A stretch of DNA of 57,678 bases from Bacteroidales bacterium (GCA_017527625.1 JAFXPV010000049.1:1-57678), one strand, 5' to 3'. Positions 16,689-26,392 are shown, counted from the stretch's first letter. The notes: generated by a model from the sequence alone, not told the origin. Program-made: numbers and translations.

Positions 16689-17300
16689 ATGCACATAGGC
16701 ATAGCGGGAAATATCGGCAGCGGAAAGTCCACCCTGACAAGGATGCTGGCAGAGCATTACGGCTGGACCCCCCAGTACGAATCTGTCACCTACAACCCTT
16801 ATCTCGAGGACTATTACAAGGACATCCGGCGCTGGAGCTTCAACCTCGAAATCTACTTCCTCGCCCAGCGTTTCAAGGACCTCGTCGAGATAGGCAATTC
16901 CGACAAGGTAATCATCCAGGACCGCACTCTTATGGAAGGAGTCTACATCTTCGTCAAGAACAACCTCAGGCTCGGCAACATCTCGCAGCGGGACTACGAC
17001 ACCTATATGACCCTTTTCAACACGATGATATCGACGGTGAAGCTGCCTGACCTGCTGATTTACCTCCGCTCGTCGGTGGCAAGCCTTGTGGCCAAGATTC
17101 AGAAACGCGGCAGGGAATACGAGCAGGGAATGAGTCTGGAATACCTGGGCGGCCTGAACGACAGCTATGAGGAATGGATTGCCTCCTACCCCGGCAAGGT
17201 CATCACCATCGACGCCGACAATCTGGATTTCGAGAACAAACCCGAAGACTTCCGGTACATCACCGACCGCATCGACGCCCTTTTGTTCGGCCTCTTTTAG
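16689..17300 (+). CDS. Deoxynucleoside kinase
   Basis: The 203-residue protein begins [15 protein letters not shown] (P-loop 7-15) and carries the dNK-family features: [12 protein letters not shown], the [12 protein letters not shown] catalytic segment, and a lid region [11 protein letters not shown]. It phosphorylates salvaged deoxynucleosides with ATP in the cytoplasm; whether the substrate is dA/dG or dC/dT is not readable here. Many Bacteroidales carry two such genes in tandem, but only one is present. It is divergent from thrS and 35 nt upstream of a separately promoted glycosyltransferase. Confidence 0.88.
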   Translation: MHIGIAGNIGSGKSTLTRMLAEHYGWTPQYESVTYNPYLEDYYKDIRRWSFNLEIYFLAQRFKDLVEIGNSDKVIIQDRTLMEGVYIFVKNNLRLGNISQRDYDTYMTLFNTMISTVKLPDLLIYLRSSVASLVAKIQKRGREYEQGMSLEYLGGLNDSYEEWIASYPGKVITIDADNLDFENKPEDFRYITDRIDALLFGLF

Positions 17301-17307
17301 TTTTTTG

Positions 17308-17315
17308 TATATTTG
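17308..17315 (+). promoter_or_regulatory. -7 box of the glycosyltransferase gene
   Basis: TATATTTG is an exact consensus match and a TTTG lies 22 nt upstream (17282-17285) in the -33 region, near the usual spacing. The leader is about 15 nt. Confidence 0.65.
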
Positions 17316-17335
17316 TGGACTAATACTTCGCCGTT

Positions 17336-18286
17336 ATGGAACTGTCAGTTGTCATATCTCTTTTCAACGAACGCGAATCTCTCAAGGAACTCGTTTCCTG
17401 GATTCACGAAGCCCTCGCCGGCAAGGTGTCCGACTATGAGATAATAATGGTGGACGACGGCAGCAGCGACGGCTCTTGGGACGTCATCCAGGAAATGGCC
17501 GCAAGCGACAAGACCATCCACGGCATCCGCTTCCGCCGCAACTACGGCAAATCCGCAGCCCTTTACTGCGGCTTCGAGGCTGCGCAGGGCGACATCGTGG
17601 TCACTATGGATGCCGACCTGCAGGACGACCCCACCGAGATTCCGGAGATGATGCGGATGATCAACGAGGACGGTTACGACCTCGTGTCAGGCTGGAAGAA
17701 GATACGCCACGACAACAAGCTGACGAAGAACCTGCCCTCGAAGCTCTACAACGCCACTGCCCGCAGGGTCACCGGCATAAAGCTGCACGATATGAACTGC
17801 GGCCTGAAGGCCTACCGCAAGGAAGTGGTCAAGAACATTGAAGTCTACGGCGAGATGCACCGCTTCATCCCCTACCTCGCCAAGGAAGCCGGCTTCGGAA
17901 AGATAGGAGAAAAAGTCGTACATCACCGCAAGCGCAAATACGGCAAGAGCAAATTCGGCCTGAGCCGCTTCGTCAACGGATTCCTGGACCTTATGACAAT
18001 ATGGTTCCTGCAGGTGTTCGGCCGCAAGCCTATGCACCTTTTCGGACTGATGGGCACCATCACCTTCCTCATCGGTATAGTGATAACCCTGTGGCTGATT
18101 ATCAAGAAGCTCGTGCTCCAGAGCCACGGACAGGTGTTCCGCGCCGTCACCGACCAGCCGCTGTTCTACCTCGCCCTTCTGGCGGTAGTCATAGGCACGC
18201 TGCTGTTCCTCACCGGATTCATCGGCGAGCTGATAAGCCGCAACAGCAGCAACCGCAACAGCTACAACATAAAAGAGAGATTCTGA
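17336..18286 (+). CDS. GT2-family glycosyltransferase (dolichol/undecaprenyl-phosphate sugar synthase type)
   Basis: The 316-residue protein has an N-terminal GT-A domain (VVISLFNERESL, IIMVDDGSSDGS, and DADLQDDP carrying the DXD metal site), followed by two C-terminal membrane helices (about 235-260 and 277-300) and a cytoplasmic tail. This is the DPM1/GtrB/ArnC architecture, which loads a sugar on a polyprenyl phosphate for cell-envelope glycosylation. The donor is not known. It faces lpdA tail to tail with only 3 bp between the stop codons, so no terminator fits there. Confidence 0.9.
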   Translation: MELSVVISLFNERESLKELVSWIHEALAGKVSDYEIIMVDDGSSDGSWDVIQEMAASDKTIHGIRFRRNYGKSAALYCGFEAAQGDIVVTMDADLQDDPTEIPEMMRMINEDGYDLVSGWKKIRHDNKLTKNLPSKLYNATARRVTGIKLHDMNCGLKAYRKEVVKNIEVYGEMHRFIPYLAKEAGFGKIGEKVVHHRKRKYGKSKFGLSRFVNGFLDLMTIWFLQVFGRKPMHLFGLMGTITFLIGIVITLWLIIKKLVLQSHGQVFRAVTDQPLFYLALLAVVIGTLLFLTGFIGELISRNSSNRNSYNIKERF

Positions 18287-18289
18287 CGG

Positions 18290-19678
18290 CTATTTAGCCA
18301 TCAGCTGCTTGCACGCATCGCAGATAGCCTCGCTCATCGTGGGATGAGGGAAGACGGTGTGCGACAGAGTGTCGGCGGTGACGCCGCTGTCAAGCGCGAG
18401 CACCAGGCCGCCGATCATTTCGCTCACGTTCGCGCCGACCAGATGGACTCCGAGCAGTTTGCCGCTGTCGGCCTCGCATATAACCTTCACGAAGCCGTCC
18501 TTCTCACCGGCCGCCACAGCCTTTCCGTTGGCTGCGAACTGGCATTTGCCGACGCGGTAATCGATGCCTCTGGCAACGACCTCACGCTCACGCAGGCCTG
18601 CTGAAGCCACTTCGGGGCTGATGTAGGTGCAGGCGGGTATGGTGTCGTAGTTCACGGGTTTGTGCTCGTGGCCGGCTATGCCTTCCACGCAAGCCACCGC
18701 CTCTGCGCTGGCAACGTGTGCGAGCGCCGGTGTCGAAATGACATCACCGATGGCATAGATACCTTCGACATTGGTCCTGTATGACGAGTCGACGACGATC
18801 TTGCTGCGGTTCATCTCCACGCCAAGCTGCTCCAAGCCGAGGAATTCAGTGTTCGGAACCACTCCGACGGCTGAAAGCACCACCTCGGCCTCGATGCGCT
18901 CCTCCCCTTTCTTCGTCTTGACGGTGAGGACGCAGCTGTCGCCCTTGGCGACCGACTGGACTGCAGATGAAGTCATAACCTTGACGCCCATCTTGCGCAG
19001 GCTGCGGCCTACCTGGGCGCACACGTCGTCGTCTTCGAGCGGAAGCACCCTGTCCATAAATTCAATCAGGGTCACCTCAACTCCCAGGCAACGGTAGAAA
19101 TATGCGAACTCGGTACCCACGGCGCCCGAGCCGATGACAGCCATCGACTTGGGGATGAAAGGCGGCATAAGGGCCTGCCTTGAACACCAAATCTTCTCGC
19201 CGTCCACCGGGGCGAACGGGAGGCTGGTGGGCCTTGCGCCGGTGGCAATGATGATATGCTCTGCCTGCAGCACGCTGACGGAGCCGTCCGCTGCAGTAAC
19301 CTCAACCCGCTTGTCGGGGAGGATACGGCCGCTTCCCGCCACAAGCTGAACGCCTGCCTTGTTGAAAAGGAAGTCGATGCCGCGGCTCATATTGGCGGCC
19401 ACCTCGCGGCTGCGCTCGAAAATGCGTTCAACGTCGGGCTCGATGTTTTCAGCCGAAAAGCCGTAGGCTGCGCCTTCGCGGCCGTGGCCCATCACCTGCA
19501 CGCTCTTGAGCAGGGCCTTGGTGGGGATGCAGCCCCAGTTGAGGCATACGCCGCCGAGCGACGCGCTCTCGACTACAGTGACTGAAAAACCGGCTTTTGC
19601 AGCTTCCAGCGCTGCCACGTAACCGCCCGGGCCGGAGCCGATGACGATAAGATTATTCTGCGGCTTGTTCTCTGCCAT
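18290..19678 (-). CDS. lpdA: Dihydrolipoyl dehydrogenase
   Basis: This FAD enzyme reoxidises lipoamide in 2-oxoacid dehydrogenase or glycine-cleavage complexes. The 462 residues contain the FAD-binding GSGPGGY (14-20), the redox-active disulfide C45/C50 in GGVCLNWGC, the NAD-binding GSGAVGTEFA and the C-terminal HTVFPHPTMSEA with the catalytic His. Its start lies inside the end of secA (26-bp overlap), an unusual pairing that implies co-transcription. No other complex subunit is in the window. Confidence 0.95.
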   Translation of the reverse strand: MAENKPQNNLIVIGSGPGGYVAALEAAKAGFSVTVVESASLGGVCLNWGCIPTKALLKSVQVMGHGREGAAYGFSAENIEPDVERIFERSREVAANMSRGIDFLFNKAGVQLVAGSGRILPDKRVEVTAADGSVSVLQAEHIIIATGARPTSLPFAPVDGEKIWCSRQALMPPFIPKSMAVIGSGAVGTEFAYFYRCLGVEVTLIEFMDRVLPLEDDDVCAQVGRSLRKMGVKVMTSSAVQSVAKGDSCVLTVKTKKGEERIEAEVVLSAVGVVPNTEFLGLEQLGVEMNRSKIVVDSSYRTNVEGIYAIGDVISTPALAHVASAEAVACVEGIAGHEHKPVNYDTIPACTYISPEVASAGLREREVVARGIDYRVGKCQFAANGKAVAAGEKDGFVKVICEADSGKLLGVHLVGANVSEMIGGLVLALDSGVTADTLSHTVFPHPTMSEAICDACKQLMAK

Positions 19679-22600
19679 GGCAATTCTTGTATTTCTTTCC
19701 GCTTCCGCAAGGGCAAGGGTCGTTGCGGCCCACTTTCTTGGCCACCCTTATGGGAGCGTTGCTCTTAGGTTCAGAGCTATGGTTCAGCAGGTCGGGACGG
19801 CCAGCCTGCATACGGCTCATATCGGTCTTGCGTTCGTGAGCTTCGGTAGCCACTTCCTCGGGCGACTGCATATCGTTCTTCAGGAAGATTGAAGCTCTCA
19901 GCAGGAAGGTCAGCACATCTTTATAGATGCCTTCGAGAGACTTGATGAAGAGGTCGAAACTTTCTGTCTTGTAGACGAGCTTCGGGTCTTTCTGCTCGTA
20001 TGAAGCGTTCTGCACTGACTGCTTGAGGTCATCCATATCGCGCAGGTGGATCTTCCAGTATTCGTCGATCACCCTCAGGGTGACGGTCTTCGAGATGGCG
20101 CGGTTCAGCTCCTTGCCTTTGCTTTCGTAGGCCTTGCGCAGGTCCACGAGCACGCTCATCACCTTGCGTCCGTCCGTGATGGGAATTGCGATGTTCTGGT
20201 AGAACATACGTTTCTTCTCATAGACGTAATTGATGATGGGCCAGGCCTGAGCAACGATGGTCTCGTTGCGGCGCTTCTGGGTGTCGATGATGGTCTCTTT
20301 CAGCTTGTCTGAAATCTCAGCCGGCTTGGCCTTGTCGTAGAATGCCTCGTCGAAGCCTGGCTCGATGGAGAGGGTCTCCATCAGCACTTCGCAGAAGCCT
20401 TCATAGTCGAGTTCGCGGTTCTTGTCGACGAAAATGTCGCAGTAGTCGCTGGCCATATTCATCACGTCCACGTCGATACGCTCTCCGGTGAGGGCGCTGC
20501 GGCGTTTGCTGTATACCACCTCGCGCTGCGAGTTCATCACGTCGTCGTATTCCACGAGGTTCTTACGTATACCGAAGTTGTTCTCCTCGACCTTCTTCTG
20601 GGCCCTTTCGATAGATTTCGAAAGCATCGAGTTCTGGAGGGCTTCACCTTCGGTAAGACCCATCTTGTCGACTACTCCTGCTATCTTCTCGGAGCCGAAG
20701 AGACGCATCAGGTTGTCTTCGAGGGATACGTAGAAAATTGAAGAACCCGGGTCCCCCTGACGTCCGGCACGACCGCGAAGCTGGCGGTCGACACGGCGGC
20801 TGTCGTGGCGCTCGGTGCCGATGATGGCCAGGCCTCCGGCCGCCTTTACGTCGGGATCGAGCTTGATGTCGGTACCACGGCCGGCCATATTGGTGGCGAT
20901 GGTCACGGTGCCAGCCTTACCGGCCTGGGCGACGATTTCGGCCTCACGTGCGTGCTGCTTGGCGTTCAGCACCTGATGCTTGATTCCGCGCATCTTCAGC
21001 ATCCTGCTGAGGAGTTCGGATATCTCGACTGAAGTCGTACCCACGAGCACCGGCCTTCCCTGGGCCACGAGCTCCTGGATCTTCGCTATCACTGCGTTGT
21101 ATTTCTCTTTCTTGGTGCGATAGATAAGGTCGTCCTCATCTTTGCGGATCACGGGACGGTTGGTGGGGATGACCACTACGTCGAGTGTGTAGATCTCCCA
21201 GAACTCGCCTGCTTCCGTCTCTGCGGTACCGGTCATACCGGCCAGCTTGTGATACATACGGAAGTAGTTCTGGAGAGTAATGGTCGCAAAGGTCTGGGTC
21301 GCAGCCTCTACCTTCACCATTTCCTTGGCCTCCACGGCCTGGTGCAGACCGTCGCTCCAGCGGCGGCCCTCCATAATACGGCCGGTCTGCTCGTCGACGA
21401 TCTTGACCTTGCCGTCGATGATGACGTAGTCTACGTCGCGCTCGAACATCGCGTAGGCTTTCAGCAGCTGGTCTACAGTGTGCATACGCTCGGCCTTGAG
21501 GGAGTAGTTGGCGTAGAGTTCGTCTTTCTTCACCCTCTTGCTCTCAGCGTCAAGGTTTGCGTCGTGCTCGATCTTTGACACTTCATCTGCCAGCTGGGGC
21601 ATCAGGAAGAACTCGGCGTCGCCGACGGCCTTGGCCAGTTCCTCGTTACCGTTGTCGGTAAGCTCGACGGTGCGCTGCTGCTCGTCGACCACGAAATAGA
21701 GGTCGTTGGTGATGACTCTCTGCTCAATGTCTTTCTCTGTGAAAGCAGCCCTGATGAGCTTGGCCTGCGCATCCTGGAGGATGGTCTTGATGCCTGGCTC
21801 GCTAAGGTATTTGATCAGGGGCTGGTACTTGGGCAGACCTTTGAAGGCCTTGAGCAGCATTATCTCGCCTTCATCTTTTATCTTGCCTGCGGAGATGAGC
21901 TTGCGGGCCTCGTTGAGGAAGCGGTTGACCACCTCGCGCTGGGCCTTGTAGAGCCTTTCCACATAGGGCTTGTATTCGATGTAGGCCTCGTCGCCGCTGC
22001 GCTGCACGGGACCTGATATGATCAGAGGGGTACGGGCGTCGTCGATCAGCACGGAGTCGACCTCATCGACGATGGCGTAGTGGTGCTTGCGCTGCACAAG
22101 GTCGTTGGGGTTGATGGCCATATTGTCCCTCAGGTAGTCGAAACCGAATTCGTTGTTGGTACCGAAGGTGATGTCGCAGCGGTAGGCTTTCTTGCGGGCC
22201 TCGGTGTTGGGCTCGTGCATATCGATGCAGTCTACGCTCAGCCCGTGGAATTCGTAGAGCGGTCCCATCCACTCGCAGTCACGTTTGGCCAGGTAGTCGT
22301 TGACGGTCACTACGTGGACGCCTTTGCGGCCCATCGCGTTCAGGAATACGGGCAGGGTGGCCACGAGGGTCTTACCTTCACCGGTCGCCATCTCTGCGAT
22401 CTTGCCCTGATGCAGGACGATACCGCCGATGAGCTGCACGTCGTAGTGGACCATATCCCATTTGATCATATTGCCGCCGGCCATCCAGCTGTTCTTCCAG
22501 ACAGCGTAATCACCCTCGACCGACACGAAATCCTTGGTCGTGCTGAGGTCGCGGTCGAAATCGGTGGCGAGAACCTTTATGGTGTCTTTCTCCTTGAAAC

Positions 22601-22955
22601 GGCGCGCGGTGGACTTCATAATGGCGAAGGCCTTGGGAAGGGCGTCGTCGAGCGCCTTCTCAATCTCCACGTCGATTTTCTTCACCAGTTCGTCCAGCCT
22701 GGTAGCCAGGTCTTCCTTGGTGCGGACGTCGATCTCCACGTCGTCGAGCTGCTGCCTGATCTGGGCTGCCTCCTCTTCTTCCTTGGCAGTCCTGGCGGCA
22801 ATCTGCTCCCTGAGGGCGGCGCTTTCGGCGCGCAGTGCGTCGTCATCCAGTGTGTCTATCCTTTTATATTCGTCGAGAATCTTGTTCAGAATGGGGATGA
22901 TAGCCTTCACATCCCTTTCTGCCTTGGAACCGAATAGTTTCTTAAGAATGTTCAT
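19653..22955 (-). CDS. secA: Preprotein translocase ATPase SecA
   Basis: The SecA motor drives preproteins through SecYEG. At 1100 residues it is the long Bacteroidota form. Visible are Walker A TGEGKT (191-196), the IVDEVDSVLIDDAR DEAD-like box, the preprotein cross-linking region, NMAGRGTDI, the helical scaffold, and a C-terminal SEC-C zinc motif CPCGSGKKYKNCHG. The start has a -7 box just upstream, embedded in the end of the exporter gene. Confidence 0.98.
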   Translation of the reverse strand: MNILKKLFGSKAERDVKAIIPILNKILDEYKRIDTLDDDALRAESAALREQIAARTAKEEEEAAQIRQQLDDVEIDVRTKEDLATRLDELVKKIDVEIEKALDDALPKAFAIMKSTARRFKEKDTIKVLATDFDRDLSTTKDFVSVEGDYAVWKNSWMAGGNMIKWDMVHYDVQLIGGIVLHQGKIAEMATGEGKTLVATLPVFLNAMGRKGVHVVTVNDYLAKRDCEWMGPLYEFHGLSVDCIDMHEPNTEARKKAYRCDITFGTNNEFGFDYLRDNMAINPNDLVQRKHHYAIVDEVDSVLIDDARTPLIISGPVQRSGDEAYIEYKPYVERLYKAQREVVNRFLNEARKLISAGKIKDEGEIMLLKAFKGLPKYQPLIKYLSEPGIKTILQDAQAKLIRAAFTEKDIEQRVITNDLYFVVDEQQRTVELTDNGNEELAKAVGDAEFFLMPQLADEVSKIEHDANLDAESKRVKKDELYANYSLKAERMHTVDQLLKAYAMFERDVDYVIIDGKVKIVDEQTGRIMEGRRWSDGLHQAVEAKEMVKVEAATQTFATITLQNYFRMYHKLAGMTGTAETEAGEFWEIYTLDVVVIPTNRPVIRKDEDDLIYRTKKEKYNAVIAKIQELVAQGRPVLVGTTSVEISELLSRMLKMRGIKHQVLNAKQHAREAEIVAQAGKAGTVTIATNMAGRGTDIKLDPDVKAAGGLAIIGTERHDSRRVDRQLRGRAGRQGDPGSSIFYVSLEDNLMRLFGSEKIAGVVDKMGLTEGEALQNSMLSKSIERAQKKVEENNFGIRKNLVEYDDVMNSQREVVYSKRRSALTGERIDVDVMNMASDYCDIFVDKNRELDYEGFCEVLMETLSIEPGFDEAFYDKAKPAEISDKLKETIIDTQKRRNETIVAQAWPIINYVYEKKRMFYQNIAIPITDGRKVMSVLVDLRKAYESKGKELNRAISKTVTLRVIDEYWKIHLRDMDDLKQSVQNASYEQKDPKLVYKTESFDLFIKSLEGIYKDVLTFLLRASIFLKNDMQSPEEVATEAHERKTDMSRMQAGRPDLLNHSSEPKSNAPIRVAKKVGRNDPCPCGSGKKYKNCHGREQAAE

Positions 22956-22981
22956 ATTGTTTTATGGTAATTATAATCACG

Positions 22982-22989
22982 CAAAGTTA
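22982..22989 (-). promoter_or_regulatory. -7 box of secA
   Basis: The minus strand reads TAACTTTG, an exact match 26 nt before the secA ATG. It lies directly after the exporter stop codon, so secA-lpdA can be transcribed separately. Confidence 0.65.
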
Positions 22990-22997
22990 ATCGTTTT

Positions 22998-23861
22998 TTA
23001 CAAGCCAAAGAAATAAAGTGCATATCCCGCAAGCGCCGCCACGACGCAGTTTATAAGTTTGGCATTGACAAAGGCAGCCTTGTTGTCAGCCAGGAGCGGC
23101 AGTGCGCTGTGCCCGTCCTGGCAGATGCTGTTGGCAAGCAGCACCGAGAAAGGCACCATCCCGCCGGCGAACAGGGTCACGAACACCAGATGGGGGCCTG
23201 AGTCAGGTATGATGCCGACCAGCACGGCCAGCAGTATGACAAGGGCCAGATTTTCGTTTATCCACGACTCGATGTCGACGTATTGCATCCCCACGCGTAT
23301 GATGAGCAGGGCGCCGAAGGTCCACAGGAATATCGACAGGGCGTGCTCCTTTATGACGTGGTGCCACAGGTGCTCTTTGAGGAAATGACGGTCGAAAAGG
23401 CTGCGGAAGTTATGGTGATGGCCTTCCATATCGCTCTCGTGCAGGCTGTAGGACTGTTCGCAGGCAGCCTTGCCGCCCTTCGACGGCAGCAGGTCCACCA
23501 GCAGTCCGACTGCCAGGGCGATGATGAAGAGCACCCCGAAAAGCAGCAGGGCCTTGCCGGGGAACATAGCCAGCATAACGAAGGCCTCGTCGCCGCTGGA
23601 AGCTATCATCATAGCCACAAGGGCTCCGAAGGTCAGCATCCGGTGGGAATACAGCGACACTGCGGCGAATCCGCCGACACAGCCGGGGATAAGCCCCATC
23701 ACGGCGCCGAAAAGCACCCTGGTGAAGCGATTGCCGTTAAGCCGGGTAAAGAAACTGCCGTGGGAAGCGACGTTGACGAGCTCAATCAGGAACATCATCA
23801 GGACCACCAGGGCGGTGATCAGGATGCTTTCGCGCAGCACGTCTGCGAGTATGTGGATCAT
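22998..23861 (-). CDS. Putative heavy-metal/manganese exporter (ArsP_2, PF11449 type)
   Basis: The 287-residue integral membrane protein has about eight to ten hydrophobic segments, a conserved LIPGCVGGFAAVSLY and MIASSGDEAFVML in the first half and GIIPDSGPHLVFVTLF in the second. A His-rich cytosolic loop (HESDMEGHHHN) lies between the halves. This matches the putative 10-TM heavy-metal exporter family; the transported ion is not proven. Its start overlaps the meaB stop (ATGA). Confidence 0.8.
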   Translation of the reverse strand: MIHILADVLRESILITALVVLMMFLIELVNVASHGSFFTRLNGNRFTRVLFGAVMGLIPGCVGGFAAVSLYSHRMLTFGALVAMMIASSGDEAFVMLAMFPGKALLLFGVLFIIALAVGLLVDLLPSKGGKAACEQSYSLHESDMEGHHHNFRSLFDRHFLKEHLWHHVIKEHALSIFLWTFGALLIIRVGMQYVDIESWINENLALVILLAVLVGIIPDSGPHLVFVTLFAGGMVPFSVLLANSICQDGHSALPLLADNKAAFVNAKLINCVVAALAGYALYFFGL

Positions 23862-24973
23862 ATCTTGCCCAGGTACTTATCTATCAGCTCCTCTGCTGCG
23901 GAGAACGATTCCAGCTGACCGTCGAGCACGGCTTTTTCGTAGTCGGGCATCAGCCGCTCCACACGCGGGTTTTCGTAGAACATATTCTTGAGGGTCTCGT
24001 TGATGCTCTCGTACATCCAGTAGCGGGCCTGTTCCCTGCGATGGCGCTCGTAGTAGCCGTTCTCCCAGACAAGTTTGAAATAGTCCTCTATCTTGGCCAG
24101 GATCTCGTCCAGGCCGGTCATATCTACCGCAGAAGATGTCAGGGCGGTGGGCACCCAGCCGGACTCCGTCGGAGGGAAGAGATGCAGTGCGTTGGCGTAT
24201 AGGGCCCTGGCCAGATTGGCCTTGTCGACGTTGGCCCCGTCGGCCTTGGTGATGGCGATGAGGTCGGACATCTCCATAATGCCGCGTTTGATGCCCTGCA
24301 GGTCGTCACCGGCGCCGGAGAGCATAAGCAGCAGGAAGAAATCGCTCATAGAATGGACGGCCGTCTCGCTCTGCCCCACTCCTACCGTTTCGATGAATAT
24401 CACGTCATAGCCTGCAGCCTCGCACAGAAGTATGGTCTCGCGGGTCTTGCGGGCCACTCCGCCGAGGGAGCCTTCGCTCGGGCTGGGGCGGATGAAGGCG
24501 TGAGGGTCGTGTACCAGAGTCTCCATACGGGTCTTGTCGCCGAGGATGGAACCTTTGGTCTTCTCGCTGGAAGGGTCGATGGCCAGCACTGCGAGGTTGT
24601 GTCCGCGGCTTGTTATGTGCGAGCCAAAAGCCTCGATGAATGTGCTCTTGCCGACTCCCGGCACGCCTGTGATGCCGATGCGCATAGTGCGTTTCTCGGA
24701 TGATATCTTCTGGCAGCGTTGTATGATCTGAGACGCTACGGCCCTGTGCGACGGAAGGGTGCTCTCCACCAGGGTGATGGCCTGGCTCAGCAGCACGCGG
24801 TCGCAGCGCAGGATGCCGTCCATATATTCATCAACCGACTTGATGGCCGGTTTCTTCTTGATATTGAGATATGGGTTGATTATAGGCGGCTGCTTGACTC
24901 CGTCATTGACATTGAGTGCGGAATCACGGTTGTCGTAATCCCCGAAGAAGTCTCCTTGCTTGTTCAAATCCAT
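23858..24973 (-). CDS. meaB: Methylmalonyl-CoA mutase-associated GTPase MeaB
   Basis: This G3E-type GTPase chaperones loading and repair of B12 in methylmalonyl-CoA mutase. The P-loop GVPGVGKS is at 103-110, followed by AIDPSSEKTKGSILGDKTRM, the FIETVGVGQSE switch and the ITKADG base-recognition motif. A polar N-terminal extension of about 45 residues precedes the family core. It supports the succinate-to-propionate pathway whose epimerase and decarboxylase are at 51-55.5 kb; the mutase genes are not in the window. It is 7 nt downstream of DUF1573. Confidence 0.95.
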   Translation of the reverse strand: MDLNKQGDFFGDYDNRDSALNVNDGVKQPPIINPYLNIKKKPAIKSVDEYMDGILRCDRVLLSQAITLVESTLPSHRAVASQIIQRCQKISSEKRTMRIGITGVPGVGKSTFIEAFGSHITSRGHNLAVLAIDPSSEKTKGSILGDKTRMETLVHDPHAFIRPSPSEGSLGGVARKTRETILLCEAAGYDVIFIETVGVGQSETAVHSMSDFFLLLMLSGAGDDLQGIKRGIMEMSDLIAITKADGANVDKANLARALYANALHLFPPTESGWVPTALTSSAVDMTGLDEILAKIEDYFKLVWENGYYERHRREQARYWMYESINETLKNMFYENPRVERLMPDYEKAVLDGQLESFSAAEELIDKYLGKI

Positions 24974-24980
24974 TATATGA

Positions 24981-26084
24981 TTACTTGACGATGTTAGCTG
25001 TAACGAAGAAATTTACCTGAGGCTTGCTGACCGAATTGGTGATGAGAGTCAGCACGTTGATGGTCTCGCCGTCCCCTTTCGAAGCGTCGAACGAGAAATC
25101 GACTGTCGCGCTGCCGCCGGGCTTGACGCTTACGGGCATCTTGGTCAGGATCTTGGTGTTCTCGCCGTCGACGTCGATCTTGTGGACGGTAAGTTCTGTC
25201 TTGCCGGTGTTCATCACTTTGAAATTCTTGCGCAGGACAGTGCCCTTGCTGACTTCCTTCAGTTCGTTGTAGGTACTCTCAAGCTTGGCTACGGGCGCAT
25301 TGTCCATCTGGCGTTTGGTCATATTGTCGAAATCGTCGTTGATGGTGGTATTGAGCGTAACGCCGCCGTTCTGACGCGTGCCGTCGGTCACGAAACTGAC
25401 TTTGTAGCTGGTCTTGCCCCAGTTCTTCGGACCGTTGGCCGTATTGACGAGGTACTTGACCCTGGCGACGGTCCTGGCAGGAATGGGATTGGGAGATACT
25501 GTGACGCTGACAGCTTCGTCGGCTGCCACTGTCACTTTCACGGGCTTGTCGCTCATATTGGCAAGCTCGCCTTCCTCGCTCTTGCGGCGGCCCTGGGCTA
25601 TGTAGCCCATATCGACGGTCCTGGAACGCAGGGCCACGGGACCCATCTTCTGGGTGTAGAGCTCTTCGAGGGATTTCTTGCGCTCGTGGACTACGCCCTT
25701 TATCTTGAGCACGACGGGCCTGTTGACTCCGGAGACATAGACAGTGATGGTCTTGTTGAAGGGATAAGGACCCTGGTCGTTGGAGTAGGTCACCTCGATG
25801 GAAGTAGACTTGCCCGGCTCGATGGGTTTCTTGTCATAATCCGGCACTGTGCAGCCGCAGCTCGAAACGACGTTGTGGATCACGATCGGGCTGTTGCTGA
25901 TATTTGTCATCACGAACTTGCAGGACAGGGGGCCGTCGGACAGCAGCACGTCGCCGAAGTCGTAGCTCTTGGTGTCGAAGCTGACGACTTTATCTTCGGG
26001 CTGGGCTTGCTTCTCTGACTGGGCATAAGCAGTCGCAGTCACTGACAAGATGGCGGCCAGAAGCAATATCGCACACTTTTTCAT
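24981..26084 (-). CDS. Secreted DUF1573 protein
   Basis: The 367-residue protein has a signal peptide (about 1-21, ATAYAQ) and repeated Ig-like DUF1573 modules; the first has the hallmark VSSCGCTVPDYDKKPIEPGKS. Family members are periplasmic or surface proteins of unknown function common in Bacteroidota. It leads a transcript with meaB and the metal exporter, with which it has no obvious functional link. Confidence 0.85.
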   Translation of the reverse strand: MKKCAILLLAAILSVTATAYAQSEKQAQPEDKVVSFDTKSYDFGDVLLSDGPLSCKFVMTNISNSPIVIHNVVSSCGCTVPDYDKKPIEPGKSTSIEVTYSNDQGPYPFNKTITVYVSGVNRPVVLKIKGVVHERKKSLEELYTQKMGPVALRSRTVDMGYIAQGRRKSEEGELANMSDKPVKVTVAADEAVSVTVSPNPIPARTVARVKYLVNTANGPKNWGKTSYKVSFVTDGTRQNGGVTLNTTINDDFDNMTKRQMDNAPVAKLESTYNELKEVSKGTVLRKNFKVMNTGKTELTVHKIDVDGENTKILTKMPVSVKPGGSATVDFSFDASKGDGETINVLTLITNSVSKPQVNFFVTANIVK

Positions 26085-26101
26085 AGTTCCTTTATTTTCT
26101 A

Positions 26102-26109
26102 CAAAGATA
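26102..26109 (-). promoter_or_regulatory. -7 box of DUF1573-meaB operon
   Basis: The minus strand reads TATCTTTG, an exact match 17 nt before the ATG at 26084. It is paired back to back with the ferredoxin box. Confidence 0.65.
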
Positions 26110-26130
26110 CGTCTAAATCAAAAATTATGC

Positions 26131-26138
26131 TATATTTG
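26131..26138 (+). promoter_or_regulatory. -7 box of ferredoxin gene
   Basis: TATATTTG is an exact match, 29 nt before the ferredoxin ATG. It starts 29 bp from the opposed DUF1573 box. Confidence 0.65.
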
Positions 26139-26167
26139 TGTCGCAATAACAATTAAATCAAATCAAG

Positions 26168-26338
26168 ATGGCTTACAAAATTTCAGAAGACTGTGCAGCA
26201 TGCGGCACGTGTATAGACGAGTGCGCAGTAGGTGCAATTTCAGAAGGCGACATCTACATGATCGATCCCGATCTGTGCGTAGAGTGCGGTTCTTGCGCAG
26301 CAGTTTGTCCTATGGGTGCTATTTCAAAGGAAGACTAA
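26168..26338 (+). CDS. 2[4Fe-4S] ferredoxin
   Basis: The 56-residue cytoplasmic electron carrier has two complete cluster motifs, C9-C12-C15-C19 and C37-C40-C43-C47 followed by proline (CxxCxxCxxxC). It is the clostridial-type ferredoxin that would serve pyruvate:ferredoxin oxidoreductase or hydrogenase. It is monocistronic, with its own promoter and a strong terminator. Two of the very few CATG sites in the window fall in this short gene. Confidence 0.96.
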   Translation: MAYKISEDCAACGTCIDECAVGAISEGDIYMIDPDLCVECGSCAAVCPMGAISKED

Positions 26339-26362
26339 GATTAATACCCATTATACCAACAG

Positions 26363-26391
26363 AAAGACCGGCCTCCCAGCCGGTCTTTTTT
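26363..26391 (+). terminator. Intrinsic terminator of ferredoxin
   Basis: AAAGACCGGC (26363-26372) pairs with GCCGGTCTTT (26379-26388) around loop CTCCCA and is followed by T's to 26391. The DPP-IV stop is 2 nt further, so it may also limit opposing transcription. Confidence 0.9.
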
Positions 26392-26392
26392 G

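Noticed and set aside
18290..22955. lpdA-secA 26-bp overlap as a frameshift or assembly error
   Set aside because: Both proteins are full length with intact termini (SEC-C motif in SecA, canonical N-terminus in LpdA), so the overlap is natural.
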